64,000 nt of DNA, from contig DATGFS010000031.1 in the NCBI GenBank assembly GCA_035308905.1, forward strand, positions 56,173 through 120,172. Direction: 5' to 3'. The DNA is from a bacterium. GTDB taxonomy: Bacteria; Sysuimicrobiota; Sysuimicrobiia; Sysuimicrobiales; Segetimicrobiaceae. A model generated the notes under the pieces. That model did not search any database. It was not told the origin of the DNA and was given only the letters and a program-made list of their open reading frames with translations. This document shows positions 36,271-44,728 of the stretch, one piece after another. Position 1 is the first letter of the stretch. Every line of letters starts with the position of its first letter. The translations under genes were made by a program, and so were the position numbers.

Positions 36271-37302
36271 ATGGTCAGGTTTGGCGTCGGGATGGCGCCG
36301 GTGGAGCCGCTGAAGAAAGTGGTCTCGGTGGCGAAGCTGGCCGAGGACCTCGGCTTCGAACACTTCGTCCACGCCGACCAGCGATTCTCGGGCGAGAAAG
36401 ACGTCTTCGTCACGCTCGCCGCCGACGCGCTGAATACCACGACGATCAAGCTCGGGCCGTGCGTGTCCGATCCGTTCTGCCGGATCCCCGCGATGCTGGC
36501 CGCCGCCGTCGCGAGCCTCGACGAACTGTCGGGGGGACGGGCCCTGCTCGCGCTCGGCGCCGGAGGATCCGGTTTCGCCGAGATGCACCTCGAGCGCAGG
36601 CACGTGAACCGGGCGCTTCGTGAAACCATCACCATGGCGCGGGGGCTGTTCGGCGGAGAAACCGTCAACTTCGACGGCCGGCTGTTCAAACTGACCAACG
36701 CCCGCCTGCGGTTCGACGTACGGCCGGACATCCCGATCCTCATCGCGAGCAGAAGTCCGCTGAACCTCGAGCTCGCCGGCGAGATCGCAGACGGCGCCAT
36801 CATCGCGACCTACGCGTCCAAGGCGCAGCTGGCGTTCGCGATCGAGCGGGTGAGGGCAGGCGCCGCGAAGGCGGGCCGGCGCTTCGAAGACGTCCGGCGG
36901 ATTTCGTGGGTCTACACGTCCATATCGGACGACGGACATCAAGCGGTGGAGAACGTCAGGTGGTTCGTGACGCAGGCGCTCGTGAATACCTCGCCGGAGG
37001 CCTACCCCGCGATCCTCGAGGGTTTCGACCCGGCGCTGCCGTCCTTTCTCACGCAGTGTCGGGAGAGGGGCCGGGAGGGATTAGAAGCGGCGTACCGTGA
37101 TCGCACCTATCTGACAGACGAGGTCATCAAGCGGTTCTCGGTCGCGGGCACGGCCGAGGACTGCATCACGAAGATCAACGAGATCGTCTCCTTCGGCATC
37201 AACGAGATCTGGCTGAGGTGCTTTTCCGCCCCACGGTCAGAAGTGGAACACGAGAAAGTGATCGTGCCCTTCGCCGAAAAGGTGATGCCGCGCTTCAGGT
37301 AG
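36271..37302 (+). CDS. LLM class flavin-dependent oxidoreductase (paralogue C)
   Basis: A 343-residue luciferase-like TIM-barrel protein. Typical segments are MVRFGVGMAPVEPL, FVHADQRFSGEKDVFVTLAA, IKLGPCVSDPF, RALLALGAGGSGFAEMHL and PILIASRSPLNLELAGEIAD. It is more distant from paralogues A and B than they are from each other. It lies downstream of the DUF3830 trio in the same direction, and its 3' end overlaps the convergent ABC ATPase gene by 8 bp. Given the sulfonate/nitrate-type importer beside it, a monooxygenase acting on a small xenobiotic is possible. Confidence 0.87.
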   Translation: MVRFGVGMAPVEPLKKVVSVAKLAEDLGFEHFVHADQRFSGEKDVFVTLAADALNTTTIKLGPCVSDPFCRIPAMLAAAVASLDELSGGRALLALGAGGSGFAEMHLERRHVNRALRETITMARGLFGGETVNFDGRLFKLTNARLRFDVRPDIPILIASRSPLNLELAGEIADGAIIATYASKAQLAFAIERVRAGAAKAGRRFEDVRRISWVYTSISDDGHQAVENVRWFVTQALVNTSPEAYPAILEGFDPALPSFLTQCRERGREGLEAAYRDRTYLTDEVIKRFSVAGTAEDCITKINEIVSFGINEIWLRCFSAPRSEVEHEKVIVPFAEKVMPRFR

Positions 37303-38065
37303 CCGCGTCGACCCTCATCGCATGCATCTCGAGGAGTTTTGCGCGCACTTTGTTGGCGGCGGCGAAGAACTCGAGATGGGACCGCGTCGATGAGTCTCTT
37401 GCGGGCGGGAGGTTCACCGGCACTTCCTCCACAATCGCGCCCGGTCTGGGCGACATGACGAAGATTCGATCCGCGAGAAATACCGCTTCCTCGATATCGT
37501 GGGTGACGAGCAGCGCGGTGACGTGAAGCGTTCGGATCAGGTGCCCCAGCTCGCTCTGCAGCGCCTCTTTGGTCAGTTCGTCCACTCCGGTGAATGGCTC
37601 GTCCATCAGGATGATCGACGGCTCGTGCACGAATGCGCGCGCGATCGAGACCCTCCGCTGCATGCCGCCGGACAGTTCGATCGGATAGCTCTTCTCGAAC
37701 CCCTTCATGCCGATCATGTCGATGAGCTTGTCGACGTTCCCGAGGTCCTGTTTCTTGACGACCTCCAGCGGCAGTTTGATATTGTCGTAGACGGTCCTCC
37801 ACCGCATCAGGCTTGAATCCTGGAACACGTAGCCGACGACGAACTGCCCGCCCGCCGTCTCCCGGTGGATGCTGCCGCTGCCGGGACTCTCGACCCCGGC
37901 GATCAGCCGGAGGAGCGTGCTCTTTCCGCATCCGCTCGGTCCGACGATCGCGACGGTCTCTCCCTGTTGCACCGACAGCGAGACGTCCTTGAGCGCCTGG
38001 ACCTCGGCCCCCTTGACGGTCGTGTAGTGCTTGCCGACGTGCTCGAGGACGACGACGGAGGTCAT
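37295..38065 (-). CDS. ABC transporter ATP-binding protein, nitrate/sulfonate type
   Basis: A 256-residue ATPase of the SsuB/TauB/NrtD group. Walker A GPSGCGKST at residues 42-50, signature LSGGMQRRVSIARAF, Walker B IILMDEPFTGVD and switch His in LVTHDIEEAVFLAD are complete. ATG 38065 begins two bases after the permease stop. It is the third gene of a minus-strand operon: binding protein, permease, ATPase. Confidence 0.93.
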   Translation of the reverse strand: MTSVVVLEHVGKHYTTVKGAEVQALKDVSLSVQQGETVAIVGPSGCGKSTLLRLIAGVESPGSGSIHRETAGGQFVVGYVFQDSSLMRWRTVYDNIKLPLEVVKKQDLGNVDKLIDMIGMKGFEKSYPIELSGGMQRRVSIARAFVHEPSIILMDEPFTGVDELTKEALQSELGHLIRTLHVTALLVTHDIEEAVFLADRIFVMSPRPGAIVEEVPVNLPPARDSSTRSHLEFFAAANKVRAKLLEMHAMRVDAAT

Positions 38066-38067
38066 GC

Positions 38068-38853
38068 TCAACCGGACCGGTACCACGGCATCAGCTGCCG
38101 CGCCAGCAGGACCACAGCACCATACAACAGCAGCCCCAGCACGGTCAGGATGGTGAACGCTCCGAAGGCGGCCACCGTGTTGAACGTGTACTGGGAATTC
38201 AGAATGAGAAAGCCGAGGCCGCTGTTGGAACTCACGAACTCCGCGACGATCGCCCCGACCAATGCGCCCGACACCCCGATCTTCAATCCGTCAAAGAAGT
38301 ACGGAAGCGAATTGGGGAGCCGCACCTTGTAGAAGATCACCGCCTTGCTCGCGCGCAGCGACTGGAGCAGGAAGATCAGGTTGCGATCCACGTCGGTCAG
38401 CCCGGTGCTCACGTTGATGACGATCGGGAAGAACGTGAGGATCACGATGAGCAGGATCCTCGACGTGTTGGTGAAGCCCAGCAGAATGTAGATAATCGGG
38501 GCGATCGCAACCTTCGGCAGCACCTGAAGCGCGACGATGTACGGCATCAGGATCTTGTTCAGCGTTGCGGACACCGTGATCACGAGCGCGATCACGAAGC
38601 CCACGAGAATGCCGATCACGCAGCCTGTGACGGCCTCGTTCAGCGTGATCAGGGTCTGGTGCACCCAATTGATGCGGCCGTCGAAGAAGACCTGGGCGAT
38701 CGCGGAGGGCGATGGGAACAGGTACGCGGGGATCCTGAACAGCCGGACCGCGAGCTGCCACAGGACGATGCCTACGATAAACGAAAGGACCGGCAGGCCG
38801 TAGTCGGCCAGCCCCGGCAGGCCGGCCCGGCTCGCTCTGCCGCTCGACGCCAC
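38068..38853 (-). CDS. ABC transporter permease, nitrate/sulfonate type
   Basis: A 261-residue permease of the SsuC/TauC family with about six hydrophobic segments (LPVLSFIVGIVLWQLAV; GCVIGILVGFVIALVITV; ILLIVILTFFPIVINV; GALVGAIVAEFVSS; FGAFTILTVLGLLLYGAVV). The coupling loop is LLQSLRASKAVIFYKVRLPN. Start is probably GTG 38853, since the preceding gene ends at 38868; the first codons are uncertain. Confidence 0.9.
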   Translation of the reverse strand: MASSGRASRAGLPGLADYGLPVLSFIVGIVLWQLAVRLFRIPAYLFPSPSAIAQVFFDGRINWVHQTLITLNEAVTGCVIGILVGFVIALVITVSATLNKILMPYIVALQVLPKVAIAPIIYILLGFTNTSRILLIVILTFFPIVINVSTGLTDVDRNLIFLLQSLRASKAVIFYKVRLPNSLPYFFDGLKIGVSGALVGAIVAEFVSSNSGLGFLILNSQYTFNTVAAFGAFTILTVLGLLLYGAVVLLARQLMPWYRSG

Positions 38854-38867
38854 TCCCCCGGACCCGG

Positions 38868-39908
38868 CTACGGGTGCTCGGCGAACCGGTTCGTGTACAG
38901 TGTGGTCGGGGTGAAGATCTTGCTGATCTTGAACATCGTCCTGAGCTCTGGAAGCGTCGCCGACACGAGCTGCGGATCGAACCACCCCAGCTGGGCGGGC
39001 TTCATCTTCTGCACCGTCGCGGCGTCCAGCCCGTACTGCGCCTTGAGCGCGACCTTCCACTCCGCCAGCGTTTGATCGTAGTCGCGCCCCGGATTCTTGG
39101 CGATGAAGTCCTTGATGCATTGCTCCGGGTTGATCACGCAGAGGTGGAGGCCCTCGTTGAGCGAGGCGGCGATGGCGCCCGCCACCGCGGGGTCCTTGTC
39201 GACGAGGCTCTTCTGCACCACCACGGCGCCCAACGGCGAGGGCATGTGATAGTCGCCGAAGAGGAAGGATCCGACTTTCTGGCCCTGCTGCTGCGCGACG
39301 ATGTCGAGGCTGGCCAGGCCCCTGGCGAACTCACAGATGGCATCGACCCGCTTCTGCATCAGCGCAGGATGGAGCGCGCCGAAGCCGATGTTCTGTACCG
39401 TCACTTTATCCTTCGCGATCCCCTGCTTCTGGAGAAAGATGTCGAGGTATTGTTCGGACAGGCTGCCGGTCGGAACGCCGATGGTCTTGCCGGCCAGGTC
39501 CGCGGGCGACTTGATGCCGCTCGAATTCAAGAATATCAACGCGACGGGATTTCGTGGTTCGTTGCCGGCGATGCCGATGAGCGGAGGTGCGCTCGGGTTC
39601 TTGTCCGCCAGCAGCATCTCGTCCAGGATGTCCCCCTGTACAAAGGCGCGGCCCGTCCTGTCGGCGGCGACGGCTTGAACGGCCTGGGACGTGCCTTCCA
39701 GGATGACGAAGTTCACCTTGAGGTTGTGCTTGGCGAAGAATCCCTGCGCATCCGCCGCCCAGTCCTGAGGCGCGCTGCTGGTGATTCCACCCACGTAGTC
39801 GTTGACCGTCACCGGTATCGACGGACTGGAGAAGCCGGTGCGGTCCGCGACGGCTACGCCGATCATGACCACCACAACCACGATCCAGGCTGCGATACCT
39901 CGATGCAT
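38868..39908 (-). CDS. ABC transporter substrate-binding protein, NMT1/SsuA-like
   Basis: A 346-residue binding protein of the NMT1/THI5-like/SsuA group. A signal peptide (AAWIVVVVVMIGVAVA) lacks a lipobox cysteine. The ligand-domain pattern GFFAKHNLKVNFVILEG, GIKSPADLAGKTIGVPTGS and NIGFGALHPALMQKRVDAI is typical. Family ligands include sulfonates, pyrimidines, nitrate and aromatic compounds; the ligand here is not deducible. First gene of the operon; the 137 bp region upstream contains a 14 bp palindrome shared with the divergent M24 gene. Confidence 0.9.
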   Translation of the reverse strand: MHRGIAAWIVVVVVMIGVAVADRTGFSSPSIPVTVNDYVGGITSSAPQDWAADAQGFFAKHNLKVNFVILEGTSQAVQAVAADRTGRAFVQGDILDEMLLADKNPSAPPLIGIAGNEPRNPVALIFLNSSGIKSPADLAGKTIGVPTGSLSEQYLDIFLQKQGIAKDKVTVQNIGFGALHPALMQKRVDAICEFARGLASLDIVAQQQGQKVGSFLFGDYHMPSPLGAVVVQKSLVDKDPAVAGAIAASLNEGLHLCVINPEQCIKDFIAKNPGRDYDQTLAEWKVALKAQYGLDAATVQKMKPAQLGWFDPQLVSATLPELRTMFKISKIFTPTTLYTNRFAEHP

Positions 39909-39938
39909 CCCCTTCCCCCCTGTTCCCTGCGTCTCCGC

Positions 39939-39952
39939 GAGGTATGTACCTC
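39939..39952. promoter_or_regulatory. Palindrome in divergent control region, possible operator
   Basis: GAGGTA-TG-TACCTC is a perfect 14 bp palindrome, 31 bp upstream of the binding-protein start and 94 bp upstream of the divergent M24 gene. Such symmetric sites commonly bind dimeric repressors. A second, GC-only palindrome lies at 39982-39995 (GGCCCGCGCGGGCC). No regulator gene is adjacent. Confidence 0.4.
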
Positions 39953-40045
39953 AAGAGGCTGCGACATTCCTGGAGAAACGAGGCCCGCGCGGGCCCCGGC
40001 GAGAAGGTGACGCGCTGAGAGACGCCGGACCCGGGGTGACCGACG

Positions 40046-41206
40046 ATGGCGCTGCCGTTCGAGCTCGCGGAATACGAGGCACGGATCGAGCGCACCCGCG
40101 CGGCGATGCGCGACGCCCGCCTCGATCTGCTCCTGCTGTTTCATCAAGAGAGCCTCTACTACTTGTTTGGCTACGATCAGATCGGCTACTGGGTGTACCA
40201 AACGGTCGTGCTGCCGGCCGACGGCTCCGCACCGACTGCGATCTGCCGCGGGGCCGACGCATTGATGATCAGGGAGTCGCCGTTCATCAACGAGATCCGG
40301 CCCTGGGTTGACGACAGCCACGTGAATCCCGGCGCCTTCACGGTCGACATTTTGAAAGAGCGGCACGGGCTGTCGGGCCGCCGGCGCATCGGCATCGAGA
40401 AGAAGAGCCACGCCCTGCTTCCTTATTATTACGACCTGCTGCGGGAGCAGATCCCAGACGGCGTCGACCTCGTGGACGCTTCCGACCTCGTGACCGAACT
40501 GCGGCTCACCAAGTCGCCCGCGGAACTCGCCTACATGCGCCGCGCCGCGCAGATTATGGACCGGGCCTTTACGGCGGCCTTCGAGGCCGCCCGCCCCGGC
40601 GTGCGCGAGTGTGATGTCAACGCGGCGGTGCTGTACACGCTCTCAACGCTCGGCGCGGACTATCCCGCCGTGGCGCCGCCGATCGCCTCCGGCCCGAGAA
40701 CGTTGACGCAGACGCACGGCGCGGCGACCGAGCGCGTCATGCAGCCCGGCGATCCCTTCACGATCGAGATCGGCGCGCCGTACAAACGCTACCACGCGGT
40801 CGCCGTCCATTCCGGGCACCTCGGCGAGCCCGCGTCGGAGATCCGCAGTCTCTATAACGGTCTGCGCGAAGGCATCGAAGAAGGCCTGGAGATGATCCGG
40901 CCGGGCCTCCCGGCAGCGCAAGTGGCGACGCGCGTGGTCGACCGGCTGGAAGCGCAGGGGTTGTCGCGCAGAGGACGGCATGTCGGCTACGGCATCGGGA
41001 TCGGCTATCCTCCCACGTGGCTCGACAATCTGCGGATCAAAGAGACGGATCCCCATGTGCTGCGCGAAGGAATGACCTTCTTTCTGTTCGCGGGGGCGCT
41101 GACGAAGGGCGGCGACCTGTGTCTCTATCTCGGTGAGCCGGTCGCCGTCGCGCCGGACGGGTGCGAACGCCTCAGCGCCCTGCCCAGAGAGCTGCGGCTG
41201 ATCTGA
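40046..41206 (+). CDS. M24-fold protein, creatinase/ectoine hydrolase-like
   Basis: A 386-residue pita-bread-fold protein. Unlike the two other M24 proteins here, the dinuclear metal ligands are absent: the first Asp region reads FTIEIGAPYKRYHAVAVHSG. The segment HVGYGIGIGYPPTW followed by LRIKETDPHVLREGM is typical of the metal-independent creatinase and ectoine hydrolase (DoeA) subgroup. It would hydrolyse a C-N bond of a small amidino or N-acyl compound. The stop TGA overlaps the ATG of the MmgE/PrpD gene, so the two are translationally coupled. Confidence 0.85.
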   Translation: MALPFELAEYEARIERTRAAMRDARLDLLLLFHQESLYYLFGYDQIGYWVYQTVVLPADGSAPTAICRGADALMIRESPFINEIRPWVDDSHVNPGAFTVDILKERHGLSGRRRIGIEKKSHALLPYYYDLLREQIPDGVDLVDASDLVTELRLTKSPAELAYMRRAAQIMDRAFTAAFEAARPGVRECDVNAAVLYTLSTLGADYPAVAPPIASGPRTLTQTHGAATERVMQPGDPFTIEIGAPYKRYHAVAVHSGHLGEPASEIRSLYNGLREGIEEGLEMIRPGLPAAQVATRVVDRLEAQGLSRRGRHVGYGIGIGYPPTWLDNLRIKETDPHVLREGMTFFLFAGALTKGGDLCLYLGEPVAVAPDGCERLSALPRELRLI

Positions 41207-42582
41207 TGGCGACCACCCCGACCGCCGTGCTCGCGCGCTACACTGCCACGGCATCGCTCGACGGCGTACCCGCGCCGGTCGTTCAGAGAGTGAAAGAACT
41301 GATTCTGGACCATCTGGGGTGCGCGCTCGGGGGGAGCCGCACACCGCTGGCGCGCGCCGCGGCGGACGTGGCCGGCGGTGGCGGCGGCGCGACGGTCGTC
41401 GGCACCTCGATCAAGGCGGCGCCGGGCCCGGCCGCGTTCGCGAACGCCATGGCCGCGAACGCGTTGGACTACGACGACACCGGACCGACCGGCCATCCCG
41501 GCGCGACGATTATCCCAGCGGCGCTCGCGCTGGCGGAGACGCGGCGCTTACGCGGCGACGCGTTCATGCTCGCGGTGCTGGTCGGATATGAGGTGTGGGC
41601 GCACATCAGGGGCGCGATCCAGCCCAGCTGGGAGCGCCGGGTTCTGGTCTACGGCAACGGGGTGACGCAGACATTCGGGGCGGCCGCCGCGTCCGCGCGG
41701 CTGCTCGGCCTCGACGTCGAGCGCACGCTGTGCGCCTTCGGGCTCGCCGGCGCCTTCGCCCCGCTGCCGCACGACGGGAAGGTCGGGTGGGACGAAGATC
41801 GGGTGTCATGGGTCAAGGACAATGTGGCGTGGCCGGCCGAGGGCGGCCTCCGCGCCGCGCTGCTGGCCGAGCGCGGGTTTGGGGCGACGCGCGAAATTCT
41901 CGACGGCGAGCGCGGTCTCTGGATCATGGCCGGGTCCGACCGCTGCGACTTCGACCGGATGATACGCGGGGTGGGCACGGAGTTCGACCTGCTCGGCGTC
42001 TCGTCGAAACCGTACCCGTGCTGCCGGTGGCTGCACTCGACCGTGGATGCGCTGCGGCAGGTGATGACCGCGCACCACATGGAGCCGCGCGAGGTCCGCC
42101 GGGTCACGGTCCGGTCGATGGCGCCGCTCGTCGACTGGTTTCAAATCCGCCGGCCGGCGACCATGGTCGACGCCGAGTTCAGCGTCCCGCATGCCGTCGC
42201 GATGACGCTGCTCGGGCGGCCGCGGCCCGACTGGTGGCTCGAGGCGAACCGCACGGACCCCGCAGTGCTGGCGCTGATCGACCGCGTCGCGGTCGAACTG
42301 GATGAAACGGCGCAGGCGGAGTACGCGCAGAACCGCAACTCCGCCCGGATTCCGTCCACCGTGGCCGTCGAGACCGCCCGGGGCACATTCGAGCACTCCC
42401 GCAAACTGTGCCACGGAGGGCCGGACGATCCAATGACGTGGCAGGAGATCGAAGAGAAATTCCGCGAGCTGGCCGAGCCGGTCATCGGCGGCCGGCGCGC
42501 GGCCGCGGTGTTGCAGATGGTCACTGAACTCGAGGCCGTCGGCTCGCTGGAAGAGCTCACCGGAGCGCTTTCCCGAGCCTGA
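41206..42582 (+). CDS. MmgE/PrpD family protein (copy 1)
   Basis: A 458-residue MmgE/PrpD-fold protein. Recognisable blocks are LILDHLGCALGGS, AANALDYDDTGPTGHPGATI (including the conserved DYDDT and GHPG), GYEVWAHIRGA and SSKPYPCCRWLHSTVDAL. The family contains 2-methylcitrate dehydratase, cis-aconitate decarboxylase and iminodisuccinate epimerase. ATG 41206 overlaps the M24 stop. Followed by a RidA gene after 156 bp. In this context, with a fumarase-superfamily lyase 7 kb away, an epimerase role on an N-substituted dicarboxylate is attractive but unproven. Confidence 0.87.
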   Translation: MATTPTAVLARYTATASLDGVPAPVVQRVKELILDHLGCALGGSRTPLARAAADVAGGGGGATVVGTSIKAAPGPAAFANAMAANALDYDDTGPTGHPGATIIPAALALAETRRLRGDAFMLAVLVGYEVWAHIRGAIQPSWERRVLVYGNGVTQTFGAAAASARLLGLDVERTLCAFGLAGAFAPLPHDGKVGWDEDRVSWVKDNVAWPAEGGLRAALLAERGFGATREILDGERGLWIMAGSDRCDFDRMIRGVGTEFDLLGVSSKPYPCCRWLHSTVDALRQVMTAHHMEPREVRRVTVRSMAPLVDWFQIRRPATMVDAEFSVPHAVAMTLLGRPRPDWWLEANRTDPAVLALIDRVAVELDETAQAEYAQNRNSARIPSTVAVETARGTFEHSRKLCHGGPDDPMTWQEIEEKFRELAEPVIGGRRAAAVLQMVTELEAVGSLEELTGALSRA

Positions 42583-42738
42583 CCGAGCCGTCGAGCCGCG
42601 CTGAACCCGCGCCGCCGCCGGCATCTTCAAGGAGAAGCGCGCCGAACCGGAGAAACAGCGGCCACCTCGACGGCCGTCGCCCAGCGCACGGCCGTTCCGG
42701 TCTCGCACTCGCTCCGATCACGGAAAGGGGGAAGGGTA

Positions 42739-43149
42739 TTGGCGAAGCAGTTCATCCGTTCATTCGAAGGCGCCAAGCTGCCGTACCGCCACCACGCCAA
42801 CGGCATGTTCTCGATGGCCATCCGCACGAAGGGCGACTTCATCTTCTTCCGCGGGCAAACGGGCTACGACATCGAGGGCAACTTTGTGGGCGAAGGCGAC
42901 GCCGGCGCGCAGGCGGAGCAGGCCTGCAAGAATATCAAGCAGCTCGCGGAGGAAGCGGGCGGCAGCATCAAGGACGTCTGCAAGCTGACCGTGTACGTGA
43001 CCGACGTAAAGTACCGCAAGGCGGTCTACGCGATGATCGACAAGTACTTCGAAGGCGTCAAGCACTGCAGCACCGGGGTGGTCTGCAGCGGCCTCGCGCT
43101 GCCGCACCTGTTCGTCGAGATTGACGCGTTCGCCGTCATCGATCGCTAA
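42739..43149 (+). CDS. RidA (YjgF/UK114) family protein
   Basis: A 136-residue RidA-fold protein, expected to form trimers and to hydrolyse reactive enamine/imine intermediates. Conserved segments are FIFFRGQTGYDIEGNFVG, QAEQACKNIKQLAEEAGG, VCKLTVYVTDVKYRKAVY and FVEIDAFAVI; the usual RNH arginine motif is not obvious, so an RidA subgroup with altered activity is likely. The start is TTG 42739, supported by a strong AAAGGGGGAAGG just upstream. It precedes the importer 5 binding-protein gene by 16 bp. Confidence 0.87.
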   Translation: MAKQFIRSFEGAKLPYRHHANGMFSMAIRTKGDFIFFRGQTGYDIEGNFVGEGDAGAQAEQACKNIKQLAEEAGGSIKDVCKLTVYVTDVKYRKAVYAMIDKYFEGVKHCSTGVVCSGLALPHLFVEIDAFAVIDR

Positions 43150-43165
43150 CTCGGGGGTGCTCGAG

Positions 43166-44713
43166 ATGGATCGAAAAACAGGCATGCTGAGCCGGAGACG
43201 CCTCCTGCAATACGGCGCCGCGACCGCCGCGGCGGCGGCGCTCCAGCCGGTCACGCTCGCGGGATCCGGGGCGGCCTCGGCCGCTCCAAAGCGCGGCGGC
43301 ACGTTGAAGATCGCCTGGGCAAGCTCGCCGCTCTCCATCGACCCGGCCTACGCGGTATCCGGCGACGAGTACATGATCACCGCGGCCATTTACGACAACC
43401 TCACCCGCGTCGACGAGAAGTTCGTGGTGCACCCGCAGCTGGCGAGCGGCTGGAGTTCGAACGCGCATGGCGACGTGTGGACGTTCAATCTCCGGCGGGG
43501 TGTCAAATTCCACCACGGGCGCGAGCTCAACGCGCGCGACGTCGTCTTCACCTTCGAGCGCATTCTCGATCCCAAGAACGGCTCGCCGGCGCGCACCTCG
43601 GTGGGCCCCATCGACAAAATCGAGGCCGCCGACGACTACACCGTCCGCTTCCGGCTCTCGATCCCCTACGCGGATCTGCCGATCTCCCTCGGCACGACGT
43701 ACGCGCGGATCCTGCCAGCCGACCGGGCCGCGCTGATCAAGACCGCGCCGTCCGGCACCGGCCCCTTCCGCCTCGCCGAGTTCCGGCCGGGGGCCTATAC
43801 CCGAATGGTGCGGTTCCAGAACTACTGGGATCCCGGCCGCCCATACCTCGACGAGTTGTGGGAGGTCAACATGCCGGCCATGGCCGCTCAGGTCGCGGCG
43901 TTGACCGGCGGCTCGGTCCACGCGATGTTCGAGGTGCCGGCGTCGTACATGCCGGCCCTCCAAACGCCGGGCGTGTCGGTGGTCTCGGTGAAAAGCCCGG
44001 GGTTCCAGCCGCTGACCATGAACAACGCGGAGAAGCCGTTCAACGACGTGCGCGTGCGGCAGGCGCTGAAGTACCTCGTGGACCGCGACGCCCTGATCAA
44101 GGCCGTCTGGCAGGGGCACGCGAGCACGGGCGAAGACCATTCGGTCCCAAGCTTCAGCCCGTACTACGCGGCCACGACGCCCACCCACACCTACGACGTC
44201 GCCAAGGCGAAGTCGCTGCTGGCCGAAGCCGGGTATGGCTCCGGGCTCAACATTGAACTGTGGACGTCGAACGAACGGGTCGGGCTGCAGGAACTGGCCG
44301 TGGCCTACCAGCAGATGGCCGCGCCCGCCGGGGTGAAGATCGACGTCAAGAATGTGCCGTGGTCCGTCCACGTCGCGACCGTCTACAAGAAGAAGCCGTT
44401 TTACGCCAACAACTGGTTCGGACGCGCGAGCATCGACGAGACGCTGTACCCCTACTTCCGGACCGGCGGCGGCTTCAACGACGCGTACAGCAACAAGGAC
44501 GTCGACACGCTGCTCGACACGGGCCGGGCGACGACCGATTTCAAGAAGCGGAAAGAGTTCTACGCGCGCGCGGAGCAGGTCATCCACGTCGACGGTCCGT
44601 GGGTCGTCCCGTACTTCACGATGTACACGGCCGCGATGCGCAGCAACGTGAAGGGCGTCGCGGTGCATCCGCTCCGGTGGTGGGACTTCCGGGAGGCCTA
44701 CTTCGAAGGCTGA
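43166..44713 (+). CDS. Peptide ABC transporter substrate-binding protein, family 5, Tat-exported (importer 5)
   Basis: A 515-residue family 5 binding protein with a twin-arginine signal (LSRRRLLQYGAATAAAAAL, residues 8-26) and no lipobox. Mature landmarks: GGTLKIAWASSPLSIDP, FNLRRGVKFHHGRELNARD, TGPFRLAEFRPGAY and VRQALKYLVDRDAL. Start ATG 43166 follows GGGGGTG. It heads a complete importer: binding protein, DppB, DppC and a fused ATPase, the only peptide importer in the window with its own ATPase. Confidence 0.93.
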   Translation: MDRKTGMLSRRRLLQYGAATAAAAALQPVTLAGSGAASAAPKRGGTLKIAWASSPLSIDPAYAVSGDEYMITAAIYDNLTRVDEKFVVHPQLASGWSSNAHGDVWTFNLRRGVKFHHGRELNARDVVFTFERILDPKNGSPARTSVGPIDKIEAADDYTVRFRLSIPYADLPISLGTTYARILPADRAALIKTAPSGTGPFRLAEFRPGAYTRMVRFQNYWDPGRPYLDELWEVNMPAMAAQVAALTGGSVHAMFEVPASYMPALQTPGVSVVSVKSPGFQPLTMNNAEKPFNDVRVRQALKYLVDRDALIKAVWQGHASTGEDHSVPSFSPYYAATTPTHTYDVAKAKSLLAEAGYGSGLNIELWTSNERVGLQELAVAYQQMAAPAGVKIDVKNVPWSVHVATVYKKKPFYANNWFGRASIDETLYPYFRTGGGFNDAYSNKDVDTLLDTGRATTDFKKRKEFYARAEQVIHVDGPWVVPYFTMYTAAMRSNVKGVAVHPLRWWDFREAYFEG

Positions 44714-44728
44714 TCCCCGCCGCCTGCA

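Noticed and set aside
42668..42679. CGACGGCCGTCG palindrome upstream of RidA
   Set aside because: GC-only palindromes of this size recur by chance here, and no promoter element is near.
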